Of a DNA stretch of 64,000 nucleotides, positions 27,658-37,465 are shown one piece after another. The notes below the pieces were generated by a model. It was not told the origin of the DNA. It ran no database searches and saw only the letters and a list, made by a program, of their open reading frames with translations. A program made the position numbers and the translations under genes. The number at the start of each line of letters is the position of its first letter. The stretch's first letter is position 1. This stretch comes from an uncultured Chitinophagaceae bacterium. Lineage in GTDB: Bacteria; Bacteroidota; Bacteroidia; Chitinophagales; Chitinophagaceae. Location of the stretch: the NCBI GenBank assembly GCA_937873715.1, contig CALMYJ010000018.1:1-64000 (forward strand). Reading direction: 5' to 3'.

Positions 27658-28211
27658 CTTCCCCACCTGTATGTGTTTAGTTTTAATCCTGCAAGGTCCA
27701 ATACCCTGTCTACCACTGTAGCAGCAACAGCCTCCAGCGTAGCAGGCTTGCTGTAAAATGAAGGTGTGGCCGGGCATATAATACCACCGCTAAGTGTAAT
27801 GGTTTCCATATTTCGAATATGTACCAGGTTATACGGCGTATCCCGTACCACACAAATCAGCCTTCTTTTTTCTTTAAGCACCACATCTGCCGCACGGCTG
27901 ATAAGGTCGTCACTAACACCAGTGGCTATACGCCCAAGCATACCCATGCTGCAGGGAATAATAATCATGCTGTTATATTGGCCCGAACCTGAGGCAAAAG
28001 GGGCATTAAAATCATGCCGGGTATAATATTGCAACGGATACTTTTGATAAGTATCATCTTCCAGTTCAGTGTGCCATACCGTTTTGGCATTATCCGTCAT
28101 TACAATGGCAATATCCTGCCATTGTTCTTTAAGCGTAAGCAATTTATCCAGCAGTACCTTTGCGTAAATAGCACCACTGGCTCCCGTTATAGCCACTACA
28201 ATTTTATGCAT
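27654..28211 (-). CDS. ubiX: UbiX-family flavin prenyltransferase
   Basis: 185 residues. Makes prenylated FMN, the cofactor of UbiD-type decarboxylases. Motifs are VVAITGASGAIYAKVLLDKL (FMN phosphate loop), SMGMLGRIATGVSDDLISRAADVVLKEKRRL and GGIICPATPSFY. No ubiD gene is in the window, so the partner decarboxylase must be elsewhere. Confidence 0.92.
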   Translation of the reverse strand: MHKIVVAITGASGAIYAKVLLDKLLTLKEQWQDIAIVMTDNAKTVWHTELEDDTYQKYPLQYYTRHDFNAPFASGSGQYNSMIIIPCSMGMLGRIATGVSDDLISRAADVVLKEKRRLICVVRDTPYNLVHIRNMETITLSGGIICPATPSFYSKPATLEAVAATVVDRVLDLAGLKLNTYRWGS

Positions 28212-28255
28212 TAACTTCCCGTTGATTTTGGTGTAAGCTACTAAACAAATTTTTT

Positions 28256-28786
28256 ATGCAAAAGGTTATACTTTTTTTTAGTGCCGTTATTATAATCTTA
28301 TGCCTGTGTGCCGGAGCATTGTCATCCTCAAAGGAAAAGATAAAGTGGTTAACTATGGCTGAAGCACAGGCAGAATACCGCAAAACCCCCAAACCACTAC
28401 TGGTGGATGTGTACACCGACTGGTGCGGCTGGTGTAAAGTGATGGATAAAGAAACCTATAATAATGATAAAGTAGCCGCATATATCAATGAGCATTTTTA
28501 TGCCATTAAATTTAATGCCGAACAAAAGGACTCTGTATGGTGGGCCGGGCAACGATATGGTTATAATGCTGCCAATAGGGTACACGATTTGGCGGTGTAC
28601 CTCCTGGGTGGACAAATGAGTTATCCCAATACGGTTTTTGTGCCTGAACTATCCGGGCGGCCTGCGCCCCTTGCTGGCTTTTTAAAGCCTAAGGAAATAG
28701 AAGCTCCCTTAAAGTTTTTTGGCGATGGAGCTTATAAAACAATGAATTTCCCGGAATTTTTAAAAAACTTTTCCGTTAGCTGGTAA
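28256..28786 (+). CDS. Secreted thioredoxin-fold protein with CGWC active site
   Basis: 176 residues. An N-terminal hydrophobic signal/anchor (residues 4-20) places it in the periplasm or membrane. The thioredoxin-like domain starts at KPLLVDVYTDWCGWCKVMDKETY with the redox pair Cys57/Cys60. The long insertion after the active site and the YPNTVF cis-Pro-like element fit the thioredoxin_7/DUF255-like group. Probably a disulfide reductase or isomerase for envelope proteins; partner unknown. Confidence 0.82.
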   Translation: MQKVILFFSAVIIILCLCAGALSSSKEKIKWLTMAEAQAEYRKTPKPLLVDVYTDWCGWCKVMDKETYNNDKVAAYINEHFYAIKFNAEQKDSVWWAGQRYGYNAANRVHDLAVYLLGGQMSYPNTVFVPELSGRPAPLAGFLKPKEIEAPLKFFGDGAYKTMNFPEFLKNFSVSW

Positions 28787-28883
28787 AAACTGGCATCCGC
28801 TGCAACCCTTTTGTTACCTGTGCCGACTGTATAATTGGTTTTTCATAGGATAAGGTTTAAGGGTTATAATGTTTTGATTAGCG

Positions 28884-28911
28884 GGCTTCTTTTAAGAAGC
28901 CTGTTTTTTTT
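28884..28911 (+). terminator. Intrinsic terminator after thioredoxin-like gene
   Basis: GGCTTCT.. at 28884-28890 pairs with AGAAGCC ending at 28901, followed by a T-run from 28903. Confidence 0.75.
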
Positions 28912-29004
28912 GTCCAAAAATTAAAAACGTGTATATTGTACACATTATTTCGGTGTTCTGCCGGGGTAAAATTAAAATTGATTGCAAAATTTTAAGTACG
29001 CTGT

Positions 29005-30537
29005 ATGAGAAAAGTTTTATACCTGCTTGTATCCACATTTTTATCTTTTAATATCGCTGCACAGGCGCCATATATTGCGGTGCAGGGTGGTGATGGTCTT
29101 GGCCAGTATGGTTACCTCGAAAATGATGCGGTAACCTTTGCCCGGCTTGAGCGAAACACGTATAACAATATTGCCTACCTCAGCGCAAGGTGGTGGGTTA
29201 CAGATAATAATAGCAACAACGGAAATGGTTTGGAATATCTGTACCATGTATATGCCGGTCCGGATTGGGATCCGCTTATAGGCTGGCAATGCGGCGGCGA
29301 TGATTATCCTTCAAAAAGAACTACTGATTATAACGCCGATCACTTTAGCCCCGAGTGGCGGGCCGGTACAGATTGTTATGTATCTGTTTGCGCCAAATAT
29401 TGTGATGATACATACTCGCCGCCAACATTTAACGGTGTTACCACAAATGGAGCTGTTGGTTTTAATGAAAGGCATTTTCGTGTACTGGATGTAGATACCA
29501 GCATGCATATATCAACCGCAGCTAATATTCCCAATACCAATGGCAACTGCCAAACAAATAATGCCTTTACTGTGGCCGGCAGCTTTACTATTGATGCCGG
29601 TGGCTTTACAGGGATATCTATTAATACACTCATTTTAAAAAACAGTGGTACAGCTACTGAAGGTGCCAACATACCCAATAGTGCGCTTAATGTTTTTTAT
29701 GAACCTGCCACGGGTAATGAAATTTATGGTGATGGCAACGAAGTATATGCCGGTAATTTAAATGGCAATTGGGATGGAAATACCGATGATAATATTTTTG
29801 GCAGCACCACACTCAATATTCCTGTAAATGGTAAAATAAGGGTGTATGTACTGTTGTGCAGTTATAACAGCCCCTCAGCAGATGGGAAAACGATAAATCT
29901 TGGTTTTATTAATGATGGTATTTTTCTTTCACCTGCAATGGACGGCTTTACTAAAATGCGAATCAACCCCGGCAGTATCTCTCAAAAGAATATTACTTTA
30001 CCGGTACGTTTTGTGCATATTAACGGTATAAGAAAACAGCAGGATGTACAACTTAACTGGACGGCTGTATACGATATTGCGCCGGTTAAATTCATCATAC
30101 AGCAATCGGCCGATGGCAATAGCTTTACCGAAGCCGGGGAAATTTTATTATCTCCGGTATATAATACCCGTACCGGCAGGTATACCTATACTTTACGTAC
30201 CGATGCGCTGTATTTTAGAATTATTGCGGTGCATCAAAATGCTGAAAAGCATTACAGTAATACCATACATATCAGGCATATCGCAGGGGCAGGTATTGTA
30301 TTACTGCAAAACCCGGTGCATGATGCTATTATTTTAGACAACCGGACGATGACGCCCGGCAGGTACAGTTTTCAATTAGCAGATGCCCTGGGCCGCAGGC
30401 TGATGAGCCAAACGATGTACTTAACCAACGGCATAAATAAACTGCCTTTACCGTCAAATATTTCGCCGCAAGTACTTTGGGTACAACTGGCAGATGGTTC
30501 GGGCAATACCTATAAGTATAAATTACTGAAACAGTAA
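29005..30537 (+). CDS. Secreted protein with T9SS-type C-terminal region, unknown function
   Basis: 510 residues. Signal peptide (FLSFNIAAQ). The N-terminal half is cysteine-containing and beta-rich with no family I recognise (GWQCGGDDYPSKRTTDYNADHF). From residue 330, LPVRFVHINGIRKQQDVQLNWTA is the interdomain repeat often found before T9SS sorting domains, followed by a fibronectin-like domain. The final 80 residues (IVLLQNPVHDAI...YSFQLADALGRRL) match the T9SS type A sorting pattern. Likely exported and attached to the cell surface. Confidence 0.75.
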   Translation: MRKVLYLLVSTFLSFNIAAQAPYIAVQGGDGLGQYGYLENDAVTFARLERNTYNNIAYLSARWWVTDNNSNNGNGLEYLYHVYAGPDWDPLIGWQCGGDDYPSKRTTDYNADHFSPEWRAGTDCYVSVCAKYCDDTYSPPTFNGVTTNGAVGFNERHFRVLDVDTSMHISTAANIPNTNGNCQTNNAFTVAGSFTIDAGGFTGISINTLILKNSGTATEGANIPNSALNVFYEPATGNEIYGDGNEVYAGNLNGNWDGNTDDNIFGSTTLNIPVNGKIRVYVLLCSYNSPSADGKTINLGFINDGIFLSPAMDGFTKMRINPGSISQKNITLPVRFVHINGIRKQQDVQLNWTAVYDIAPVKFIIQQSADGNSFTEAGEILLSPVYNTRTGRYTYTLRTDALYFRIIAVHQNAEKHYSNTIHIRHIAGAGIVLLQNPVHDAIILDNRTMTPGRYSFQLADALGRRLMSQTMYLTNGINKLPLPSNISPQVLWVQLADGSGNTYKYKLLKQ

Positions 30538-30582
30538 ATGCATTAAAGCTGTGAGTTGTACATTTCAGTTTTAATGTATGTA

Positions 30583-31956
30583 ATGTCTGCAACTACGCCA
30601 AAACTACAACGCAGCCTGGGTTTATTTCAGTCCTCTGTGCTCAATATGATCGACATGGTGGGCATTGGCCCATTTATCACCTTGCCTATAGTTATCGGTT
30701 TTACAGGTGGCATGTATATCTATGCCTGGCTGGCTGGTGCTTTATTATCGGTAATAGATGCTATGATATGGAGTGAGCTTGGGGCAGCTTATCCGCTGGC
30801 AGGAGGCAGTTACAATTTTTTAAAAGAGGCTTACGGTAAAAATGGTATGGGCAGGATGATGAGCTTTCTGTATGTGTGGCAAACGGTAATACAGGCACCA
30901 CTTGTAGCGGCATCTGCAGCAATTGGTTTTGCACAATACGCCGGTTACCTGGTTCATTTGAATGTACTACAGCAAAAAGCACTATCCGGTACCGTTATTA
31001 TCCTCATTACTTTTTTGCTGTACCGGAAAATAGAAAGTATCGGCAGGATAGGTGTATTGCTGTGGGGTGGGGTAGTATTTACATTGGGGTGGATTATAAT
31101 TGGCGGAATCGGTCACGGCAGTTTTTTACAAACTGCCCAATCTGCCGGCAATGGCTTTTCGTGGCAGCATTTGCTGTCTTTTGCATTTGGGCAGGCATGT
31201 GTAAAAACAATTTACAGCTACCTGGGGTATTACAATGTTTGTCATTTGGGAGGTGAAATCAAAAACCCGGGTAAAAATATTCCCCGAAGTATGTTTATTT
31301 CTGTAGCTGCAATCGCTGTGCTTTATCTTGCTATGAATATCAGTGTAACCAGTGTAATATCCTGGCAGGAAATAAAACAGTGGTGCGATACCGATACCAA
31401 CCAGTTTGTGGTAAGTACATTTATTGAGCGCCTGTATGGTACTGGTGCAGCTAAAGTTGCTACTGCTATGATTTTGTGGGTGGCCCTTGCGTCCTTGTTT
31501 GCAGTGATGCTGGGTTATTCCCGGGTGCCCTTTGCTGCCGCTAAAGATGGTGTTTTCTTTTCGGCATTTGCCAGGCTGCATCCTACCAAACATTTTCCTT
31601 ACGTTTCACTCCTGGTATTGGCCTCCCTTGCATTTATTTTTAGTTTGTTGTTGCGTATGACAGATGTTATCAGTGGTATATTGGCCATGCGTATTATTGT
31701 GCAGTTTGTATCGCAGGCTGTGGGTATAGTACTCCTCAGGCGCCGCAATGGTACAATGCACCTGCCTTACAAAATGCCGCTGTATCCTTTGCCTGTTATA
31801 TTGGCTATTGTCATGTGGTTATTTATATTCTGGGCTACTGGCTTAAAGGTAATTGGTTCTTTCGTCGTTGTTTTTGTAAGTGGATTGGTAGTATACTTTA
31901 TTACAGCATGGGTACAGAAGCGGTGGCCGTTTAAAGCTGCAGTAGTAAAAGGATAA
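30583..31956 (+). CDS. APC-family amino-acid permease
   Basis: About 457 residues, starting at ATG 30583 (MSATTPKLQRSLGLFQ); another ATG lies at 30574. About 12 membrane spans. The first helix MVGIGPFITLPIVIGFTGG and ELGAAYPLAGGSYNFLKEAYG are typical of the APC superfamily. Substrate not predictable. A palindromic terminator follows at 32006-32035, shared with the convergent pyk gene. Confidence 0.87.
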   Translation: MSATTPKLQRSLGLFQSSVLNMIDMVGIGPFITLPIVIGFTGGMYIYAWLAGALLSVIDAMIWSELGAAYPLAGGSYNFLKEAYGKNGMGRMMSFLYVWQTVIQAPLVAASAAIGFAQYAGYLVHLNVLQQKALSGTVIILITFLLYRKIESIGRIGVLLWGGVVFTLGWIIIGGIGHGSFLQTAQSAGNGFSWQHLLSFAFGQACVKTIYSYLGYYNVCHLGGEIKNPGKNIPRSMFISVAAIAVLYLAMNISVTSVISWQEIKQWCDTDTNQFVVSTFIERLYGTGAAKVATAMILWVALASLFAVMLGYSRVPFAAAKDGVFFSAFARLHPTKHFPYVSLLVLASLAFIFSLLLRMTDVISGILAMRIIVQFVSQAVGIVLLRRRNGTMHLPYKMPLYPLPVILAIVMWLFIFWATGLKVIGSFVVVFVSGLVVYFITAWVQKRWPFKAAVVKG

Positions 31957-32005
31957 CTTGTAGCAGCAGTATATAATTTTTACATACTGTACGTGTTAAT
32001 AATAA

Positions 32006-32035
32006 AAAATCGGATACAGTACTGTACCCGATTTT
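32006..32035. terminator. Bidirectional terminator between permease and pyk
   Basis: AAAATCGG at 32006-32013 pairs with CCGATTTT at 32028-32035, continuing through TACAGT/ACTGTA, giving an almost perfect 30-nt palindrome with A and T flanks. Confidence 0.82.
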
Positions 32036-32058
32036 GATTGTAATATATCTTTGGTAGT

Positions 32059-33549
32059 TTAATCTACTTTGGCCACTTTAATAATATTGGTGGGTAAGTG
32101 CATACGCACGGGTGTACTTCCTGTATTTACCACAATATCACCAGCTTTAATGAAGCCCCTTTCTTTCAGGATATTCAGTTGGTCGTAAAAAATTTCGTCA
32201 AGGCTCTCTTCTTCGGTATAATAAAAAGCCCGTACACCCCAGCTCAGGCTAAGCTGGTTAATGAGTGTTCTTTCTTTACTGAAAATGTAAAGCGGTGCTT
32301 TAGGCCGGTAACTGCTAAGCATAAACGCAGTATAGCCACTCTGCGTCATACCTATTAATGCATTGGCATTAATATCCCTGGCAATATTGCAGGCGCTGTA
32401 GCAGAGAGCATCACTCAGTAAGGATGGGGAATGAGGCTGTGGGGTAAGTATATCATCCCGGTCGTAATCGTAAGCACCCCTTTCTACTTCAAGTATAATT
32501 TTGCTCATGGTTTCCACCACCAGTACAGGGTATTGGCCGGTGGCTGTTTCGCCGCTAAGCATTACCGCATCAGCACCTTCAAGCACGGCATTGGCCACAT
32601 CGGTAACTTCACTGCGGTTGGGTTTGGTGCGGTCCATCATGCTTTCCATCATTTGTGTAGCCACAATTACAGGTTTAGCACGGTGCATACATTTAAGGAT
32701 AATATCTTTTTGAATTAAGGGTACCTGCTCAATAGGTACTTCCACACCCAGGTCGCCACGGGCAATCATAATGCCATCACTTTCTATGATGATGTTCCTG
32801 ATGTTTTTGAGTGCTTCGGGCATCTCAATTTTGGAAATGATTTTTATCTTACTTTTTTGAGCTTTAACACGGCGCTTCAACTCCAGCACATCATTTACAT
32901 TCCGTACAAATGAAAGGGCCACCCAATCCAGGTTATTATGTATAATAAAGTTGAGATCTTCTACATCTTTTTCGGTTAGTGAAGGCATGGTAAGTGCAGA
33001 GTCGGGCAGGTTTACACCTTTTTTGGGCAGCAGTACACCGCCAAGGGATACTTTAATTTTAATTTCTTTATCATTCAGTATTTCGGCAACTCTTACTTCC
33101 ATTTTACCATCATCCAAAAAAATACGTTCGCCTACCTGAACATCTTTGGCCAGGTTGGGATACGAAACATAAATTTTTTCGGAAGTGCCTACCATTTTTT
33201 CAGTGGTAAAAATTATCTCCTGTCCTTCTGCCAGGGGAATTTTACCGTTTTCCAAATCGCCAACCCTAAGCTTTGGTCCCTGCAAATCGCCCAGAATGGA
33301 AATATTGTAAGGCTCGGTTTTATTTATTTCACGAATGTGGTGAATGATTTCCAGTTTGTCTTCGTGAGTGCCATGTGAAAAATTAAGCCTGAAGCAGTTT
33401 ACACCGGCCTTTACAAGGGACAGGAGTTTATCGTATGATGATGAAGCCGGGCCTACAGTAGCAACAATTTTAGTGCGCTTGATACTATGTTGTTTACCTG
33501 CTTCATTATCCATATGCTTGTACAGGTACTTGCCAATATTTTTACTCAT
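32059..33549 (-). CDS. pyk: Pyruvate kinase
   Basis: 496-residue glycolytic enzyme producing pyruvate and ATP from PEP and ADP. Motifs are RTKIVATVGPASSSYDKL, RLNFSHG, the active-site signature IKIISKIEMPEAL, MIARGDLGVEVP and ATQMMESM. The start at 33549 gives a 25-residue extension before the conserved core; the ATG of MDNEAGK (residue 13) is an alternative. pfkA follows the same orientation about 140 bp upstream, so two glycolytic control enzymes are neighbours. Confidence 0.95.
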   Translation of the reverse strand: MSKNIGKYLYKHMDNEAGKQHSIKRTKIVATVGPASSSYDKLLSLVKAGVNCFRLNFSHGTHEDKLEIIHHIREINKTEPYNISILGDLQGPKLRVGDLENGKIPLAEGQEIIFTTEKMVGTSEKIYVSYPNLAKDVQVGERIFLDDGKMEVRVAEILNDKEIKIKVSLGGVLLPKKGVNLPDSALTMPSLTEKDVEDLNFIIHNNLDWVALSFVRNVNDVLELKRRVKAQKSKIKIISKIEMPEALKNIRNIIIESDGIMIARGDLGVEVPIEQVPLIQKDIILKCMHRAKPVIVATQMMESMMDRTKPNRSEVTDVANAVLEGADAVMLSGETATGQYPVLVVETMSKIILEVERGAYDYDRDDILTPQPHSPSLLSDALCYSACNIARDINANALIGMTQSGYTAFMLSSYRPKAPLYIFSKERTLINQLSLSWGVRAFYYTEEESLDEIFYDQLNILKERGFIKAGDIVVNTGSTPVRMHLPTNIIKVAKVD

Positions 33550-33687
33550 ATAACTTTAATCGCTGAAAGGCGCTACCACAATACGTCTTTCGTGTGAATG
33601 TAAAATATTTTAATGCAGCCAGTTGGTTTGTGGGGTATCAATTGCCTGCCAGTATTTTTATGGTTGCCGCAAATATAGCCTAATGGC

Positions 33688-34671
33688 TTAACTAGCCAGT
33701 ATTTTTACAATCTTCATCCACTCTTCACTAATACGTTGTTTTTTCTTTACGGCATCATTTATGGGGATATAACTCATGCGGTTGTTGATGATGCCTACAA
33801 ATACGTTGTGCCTGCCATCAAGCAGGCACTCTACGGCTGCATATCCCATACGGCTGGCAATCAGTCTGTCGAAACAGCTTGGCGAACCTCCCCTTTGTAT
33901 ATGCCCAAGTATGCATACCCTGGCTTCGGTTTGTGGCATTCTTGCTTTAATTGCTTTGGCTACCTCGTTGCCTCCGCCAAATTCATCGCCTTCGGCAACA
34001 ACAATCAGGTTTACCAGTTTTTTTCTTCTTTCTTTTTCGGCTAACTGGTTGATGAGATCGTCGATATTGGTTTTGCGTTCGGGTATCAAAATGTTTTCAG
34101 CGCCTGTGGCAATACCGCTATGCAGTGCAATATACCCGGCATCTCTGCCCATTACTTCAATGATAAAGAGCCTGTCGTGGGCATCCATCGTATCCCTTAT
34201 TTTATCAATGGCTTCTACAGCGGTATTTACAGCAGTGTCAAAGCCAATAGTAAAGTCGGTACCGGCTATATCTTTATCGATAGTGCCCGGTAAACCAATG
34301 CAGGGAATATCGAACTCGTTACTAAAAGTTTGTGCGCCACGAAAACTGCCATCACCACCAATAATTACAAGGCCGTCAATACCGTGGTTTTTAAGGTTTT
34401 CGTATGCTTTTTTCCTGCCTTCGGGTGTAAAAAATTCTTTGCAGCGGGAAGTTTTTAAAATAGTGCCGCCACGTTGTATAATGTTGGCTACGCTGCGGCT
34501 TTCCATTTTAAAAATATCGTTTTCTACCATGCCGCTGTAGCCACGCATAATTCCAAATACATCAAGCCCGTGATAAATACCTGTACGCACCACAGCCCTC
34601 ACACAGGCATTCATGCCCGGCGAGTCGCCACCTGAAGTGAGTACGCCAATCTTTGTTACTTTTTTTTTCAT
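33688..34671 (-). CDS. pfkA: ATP-dependent 6-phosphofructokinase
   Basis: 327 residues, the bacterial ATP-type length. Motifs are IGVLTSGGDSPGMNACVRA, the ATP-binding GGDGSFRGAQTF, catalytic GTIDKDIAGTDFTIGFDTA, EVMGRDAGYIAL and GHIQRGGSPSCFDR. The Gly-Gly-Asp-Gly motif supports ATP rather than PPi as donor. A -7-like TAGTTTTG lies on the same strand at 34782-34775, leaving a leader of about 95 nt. Confidence 0.95.
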   Translation of the reverse strand: MKKKVTKIGVLTSGGDSPGMNACVRAVVRTGIYHGLDVFGIMRGYSGMVENDIFKMESRSVANIIQRGGTILKTSRCKEFFTPEGRKKAYENLKNHGIDGLVIIGGDGSFRGAQTFSNEFDIPCIGLPGTIDKDIAGTDFTIGFDTAVNTAVEAIDKIRDTMDAHDRLFIIEVMGRDAGYIALHSGIATGAENILIPERKTNIDDLINQLAEKERRKKLVNLIVVAEGDEFGGGNEVAKAIKARMPQTEARVCILGHIQRGGSPSCFDRLIASRMGYAAVECLLDGRHNVFVGIINNRMSYIPINDAVKKKQRISEEWMKIVKILAS

Positions 34672-34837
34672 GTTTTTGTGTCCTGGTTATATAAGAAAAA
34701 GTGCTAAACGTTAAAAAGCGTTCAGGTTTTGGTTTTGTTTTCAATCAACTATATAAATAAATTCCAATCTGTGTCAAAACTACGCAAATATGCCGAATGA
34801 AATTGTATGCCATCTACACATATCGAAAAATTAAAAT

Positions 34838-35611
34838 TCATGTAGTTTCTTCTACATATTTTTTCCACATTACTGCAAAAGCTTCTTCTTTTATTGCTTT
34901 TACATCTTTGCCGGTTACTGTAATTGGTGCCATAAAAAACATTTGTAACCGTATTGGCAGCAGGTAAAATTTTTTATGGATGGGCATCGCCTTCCTGGTG
35001 CCTGTAATGATGCAGGGGATAATTTCTTTACCCGTTTCGGCTGCCAGCCTAAAGGCACCATCATAAAAGGGTTTGAGCGGCTGCCCGGTTCTGTTGCGGG
35101 TGCCTTCGGGATACAGGCACATGTGCATGCCCTTGGCCAATACCGATTTCATTTCGATATAACTCTGCTGCCTGCTTTTTTCACTTTCACGGTTTACCAG
35201 CACAGAGCCACGCTTATAAAACAGCCCAAACAGGGGCACTTTTGTAAAGGATGATTTTGCAATGGTTTTGTTGGGGCCGGGTACATAGGGGCAGGAGAGG
35301 GGCACATCAAGCAGCGCATTGTGGTTGAAGATAACCACATAGGTTTTACCGTTAGTAAAATGTTCCCGGCCATGAATGTGTAAAGGGCAGCCAATTAACC
35401 TCAGCCACACATTCATCCATAACCTTGCTACGGTTAAAAAATATACCTGCCCTTTTTTTTCGGGCATCAGCCAGCAAAGCATGGATGGTAAAAAAATAAT
35501 TAAAAAGGTAATTAAAAAACTGAGTATACCCCACACGGCCCATAGCCTTCCAAAAATATCCCAAAGGATAGTACTGTTATTTTTTTTGCGCTGCAATGCC
35601 GGGTTTCCCAT
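34838..35611 (-). CDS. plsC: 1-acyl-sn-glycerol-3-phosphate acyltransferase (PlsC family)
   Basis: 257 residues, membrane-associated. One long N-terminal hydrophobic region (FLITFLIIFLPSMLCWL). The catalytic H(X)4D motif is NHNALLD, and the phosphate-binding block is YPEGTRNRTG. It converts lysophosphatidate to phosphatidate. ung ends 16 bp upstream on the same strand, so the two genes are likely in one transcript. Confidence 0.9.
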   Translation of the reverse strand: MGNPALQRKKNNSTILWDIFGRLWAVWGILSFLITFLIIFLPSMLCWLMPEKKGQVYFLTVARLWMNVWLRLIGCPLHIHGREHFTNGKTYVVIFNHNALLDVPLSCPYVPGPNKTIAKSSFTKVPLFGLFYKRGSVLVNRESEKSRQQSYIEMKSVLAKGMHMCLYPEGTRNRTGQPLKPFYDGAFRLAAETGKEIIPCIITGTRKAMPIHKKFYLLPIRLQMFFMAPITVTGKDVKAIKEEAFAVMWKKYVEETT

Positions 35612-35627
35612 GCCGTTACAATTTATT

Positions 35628-36311
35628 TCAGGGAGTTAATAATTTCCAGTCTATTGGTTCAAGTCCTTCTTTAACCAGCAACTCATTAGTTTTAGAAAAA
35701 TGCCTGCAGCCAAAAAATCCTTTATCGGCACTAAAGGGCGAAGGATGGGCAGCCTGCAGTACATGATGTTTTGTTTCGTCTATCAGTGCCTGTTTGTCGC
35801 GGGCAAACTTACCCCACAATACAAAAACAACTCCTTTTTTTTCTGCTGAAATTTTTTGTATCACGGCATCGGTAAAATTCATCCAGCCAATTTTGGAATG
35901 GCTGGCTGGTTCGTTGGCTCTTACGGTAAGTACGGCATTGAGCAGCAGTACGCCTTGTTCGGCCCATCTGGTAAGGTTGCCATAAGCCGCAGGCATGGGC
36001 ACACCAATATCTTTTTGTATTTCTTTATAAATATTTACCAGCGATGGGGGTGGTTTAATGCCATTGGGTACCGAAAAGCTAAGGCCATGTGCCTGGCCCG
36101 GATTGTGGTAAGGATCCTGGCCGAGTATTACCACTTTTACCCGGTTGAAGGGTGTTTGATTAAAGGCATTGAAAATAAGCGGCCCGGGGGGATATATAAT
36201 TTTACCAGCTAATTTTTCGGTTTTTAAAAAAGTTGCCAGTTCTAAAAAATATGCCTTACTGAATTCGCTTTTTAACTGCTCTTTCCAGGAAGCTTCCATT
36301 TGTACATCCAT
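35628..36311 (-). CDS. ung: Uracil-DNA glycosylase
   Basis: 227 residues, family 1 UDG removing uracil from DNA. Motif A is VILGQDPYHNPGQAHGLSFSV with catalytic Asp66. The later motif HPSPFSADKGFFGCRHF contains the catalytic His. Length matches Ung. The start could be Met1 or Met5 (12 nt apart). The neighbouring locus on the left is lipid synthesis; functional linkage is unlikely. Confidence 0.95.
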   Translation of the reverse strand: MDVQMEASWKEQLKSEFSKAYFLELATFLKTEKLAGKIIYPPGPLIFNAFNQTPFNRVKVVILGQDPYHNPGQAHGLSFSVPNGIKPPPSLVNIYKEIQKDIGVPMPAAYGNLTRWAEQGVLLLNAVLTVRANEPASHSKIGWMNFTDAVIQKISAEKKGVVFVLWGKFARDKQALIDETKHHVLQAAHPSPFSADKGFFGCRHFSKTNELLVKEGLEPIDWKLLTP

Positions 36312-36352
36312 GCCGGTGAATTTGTATAAAAGTACAAAAGCCGGATAAAAAT

Positions 36353-36375
36353 AAAGGCGGAATAATCCGCCCTTT
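36353..36375 (-). terminator. Intrinsic terminator of the leftward nucleoside operon
   Basis: GGCGGA (36356-36361) pairs with TCCGCC (36366-36371). Read leftward, it is followed by a T-rich stretch. It lies 27 bp after the stop of the short aldehyde dehydrogenase gene. Confidence 0.72.
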
Positions 36376-36401
36376 GTATAATAAAATGTGTTGCAAAAAT
36401 T

Positions 36402-37352
36402 TTAATACCCAGCTTTAGCGCCACCGATATTTTCAATAGGGTGCCAGGTGGTTTTAATTTCCTGGAAGTCCATGATAAAATAGGGTGATTGGCCCTGGTC
36501 GCTCAGCCAGTCTGTTTTATCATAGGTTACTATACGCTTTACATTCAGTGCCGATTTTTCTTTGATGAGTTTTTGACTGGCTTCGTCTTTTTCGCAATAC
36601 ACTGTTGCATTTACATCCATGTGGTCGGCAAAGTAGGGGAGCAGTTCACTAACCTTACCCGTAAGGATATTTACTACGCCACCCGGCAGGTCAGAGCTGT
36701 TGAGCACTTCGCCAAATGTAACTGCACACAGCGGTTTGCCTGATGATGCTAACACAATACAGCTATTTCCACCTGCAATTATTGGAGCAACAATTGAAAC
36801 TAATCCAATCAATGAACTGTTTTGCGGCGCTATTGCAGCTACAACACCTGTTGGTTCTGGTGTTGAGAAATTAAAATGAGAGGATGCAACCGGGTTTACA
36901 GAACTGAATACCTGCTGGAATTTATCGCACCAGCCGCTGTAATAAATCAGGCGGTCGATGGCTACATTCACTTCGGCTTCGGCTTGTGCAGGAGTGGCAT
37001 CCTGTTTTATCAATTCTTCTATAAACTGTGCTTTTCTTCCTTCCAGCATTTCTGCAATGCGGTAAAGAATTTGACCACGGTTAAAGGCAGCTCTTGCACT
37101 CCATCCGCCAAAGGCGCCACGGGCACTTACCACGGCATCCCGAAAATCTTTTCTGGAGCAAAGGCACATATTGGCCAGCTTATCCGCTTTACTATTGGTA
37201 GCAATATAATACCTGCCCGATTCAGTTCTGGGGAACTGCCCGCCCACATAAATTTTATAAGTTTTTAAAACTTCCAGTCTTTTTTCGGAAGCGTTGTGTG
37301 AACCGTTTTCGCTGAATTTAGGTGTTATCTTTTTTGCAGTTACCTTTTGCAT
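36402..37352 (-). CDS. Short, non-catalytic aldehyde dehydrogenase-like protein
   Basis: 316 residues instead of about 490. It keeps the N-terminal ALDH framework (YKIYVGGQFPRTESGRYY) and the coenzyme-domain core (EPTGVVAAIAPQNSSLIGLVSIVAPIIAGGNSCIVL, LPGGVVNILTGK). It then jumps to a C-terminal tail (HPIENIGGAKAGY) without the LELGGK glutamate or any catalytic-cysteine segment. It cannot be an active dehydrogenase alone. The full-length ALDH at 37917-39398 is transcribed just before it. Together the two are about 809 residues, close to the two-domain ALDH16 family (active domain followed by a pseudo-ALDH domain). I infer a split ALDH16-type complex handling acetaldehyde from DeoC. Confidence 0.8.
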   Translation of the reverse strand: MQKVTAKKITPKFSENGSHNASEKRLEVLKTYKIYVGGQFPRTESGRYYIATNSKADKLANMCLCSRKDFRDAVVSARGAFGGWSARAAFNRGQILYRIAEMLEGRKAQFIEELIKQDATPAQAEAEVNVAIDRLIYYSGWCDKFQQVFSSVNPVASSHFNFSTPEPTGVVAAIAPQNSSLIGLVSIVAPIIAGGNSCIVLASSGKPLCAVTFGEVLNSSDLPGGVVNILTGKVSELLPYFADHMDVNATVYCEKDEASQKLIKEKSALNVKRIVTYDKTDWLSDQGQSPYFIMDFQEIKTTWHPIENIGGAKAGY

Positions 37353-37359
37353 AATTTTT

Positions 37360-37465
37360 CGTTTAAGTCGTTTAAAACGGTTAAATCGTTTTTTATAAAT
37401 AATGAGTAAAATTTTGAATGAACGCTTTAAACGTCTTAAACGTTTAAAACGGTTTCAACGATTTT
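37360..37465. repeat. 9-nt-period palindromic repeat element A
   Basis: The left arm has exact 9-nt steps: CGTTTAAGT (37360), CGTTTAAAA (37369), CGGTTAAAT (37378), CGTTTTTTA (37387). After a 25-nt centre, the right arm has AACGCTTTA (37421), AACGTCTTA (37430), AACGTTTAA (37439), AACGGTTTC (37448), AACGATTTT (37457). The right arm is the reverse-complement type of the left, so the whole can fold. It starts 8 nt from one start codon and reaches the neighbouring gene's stop. Confidence 0.8.
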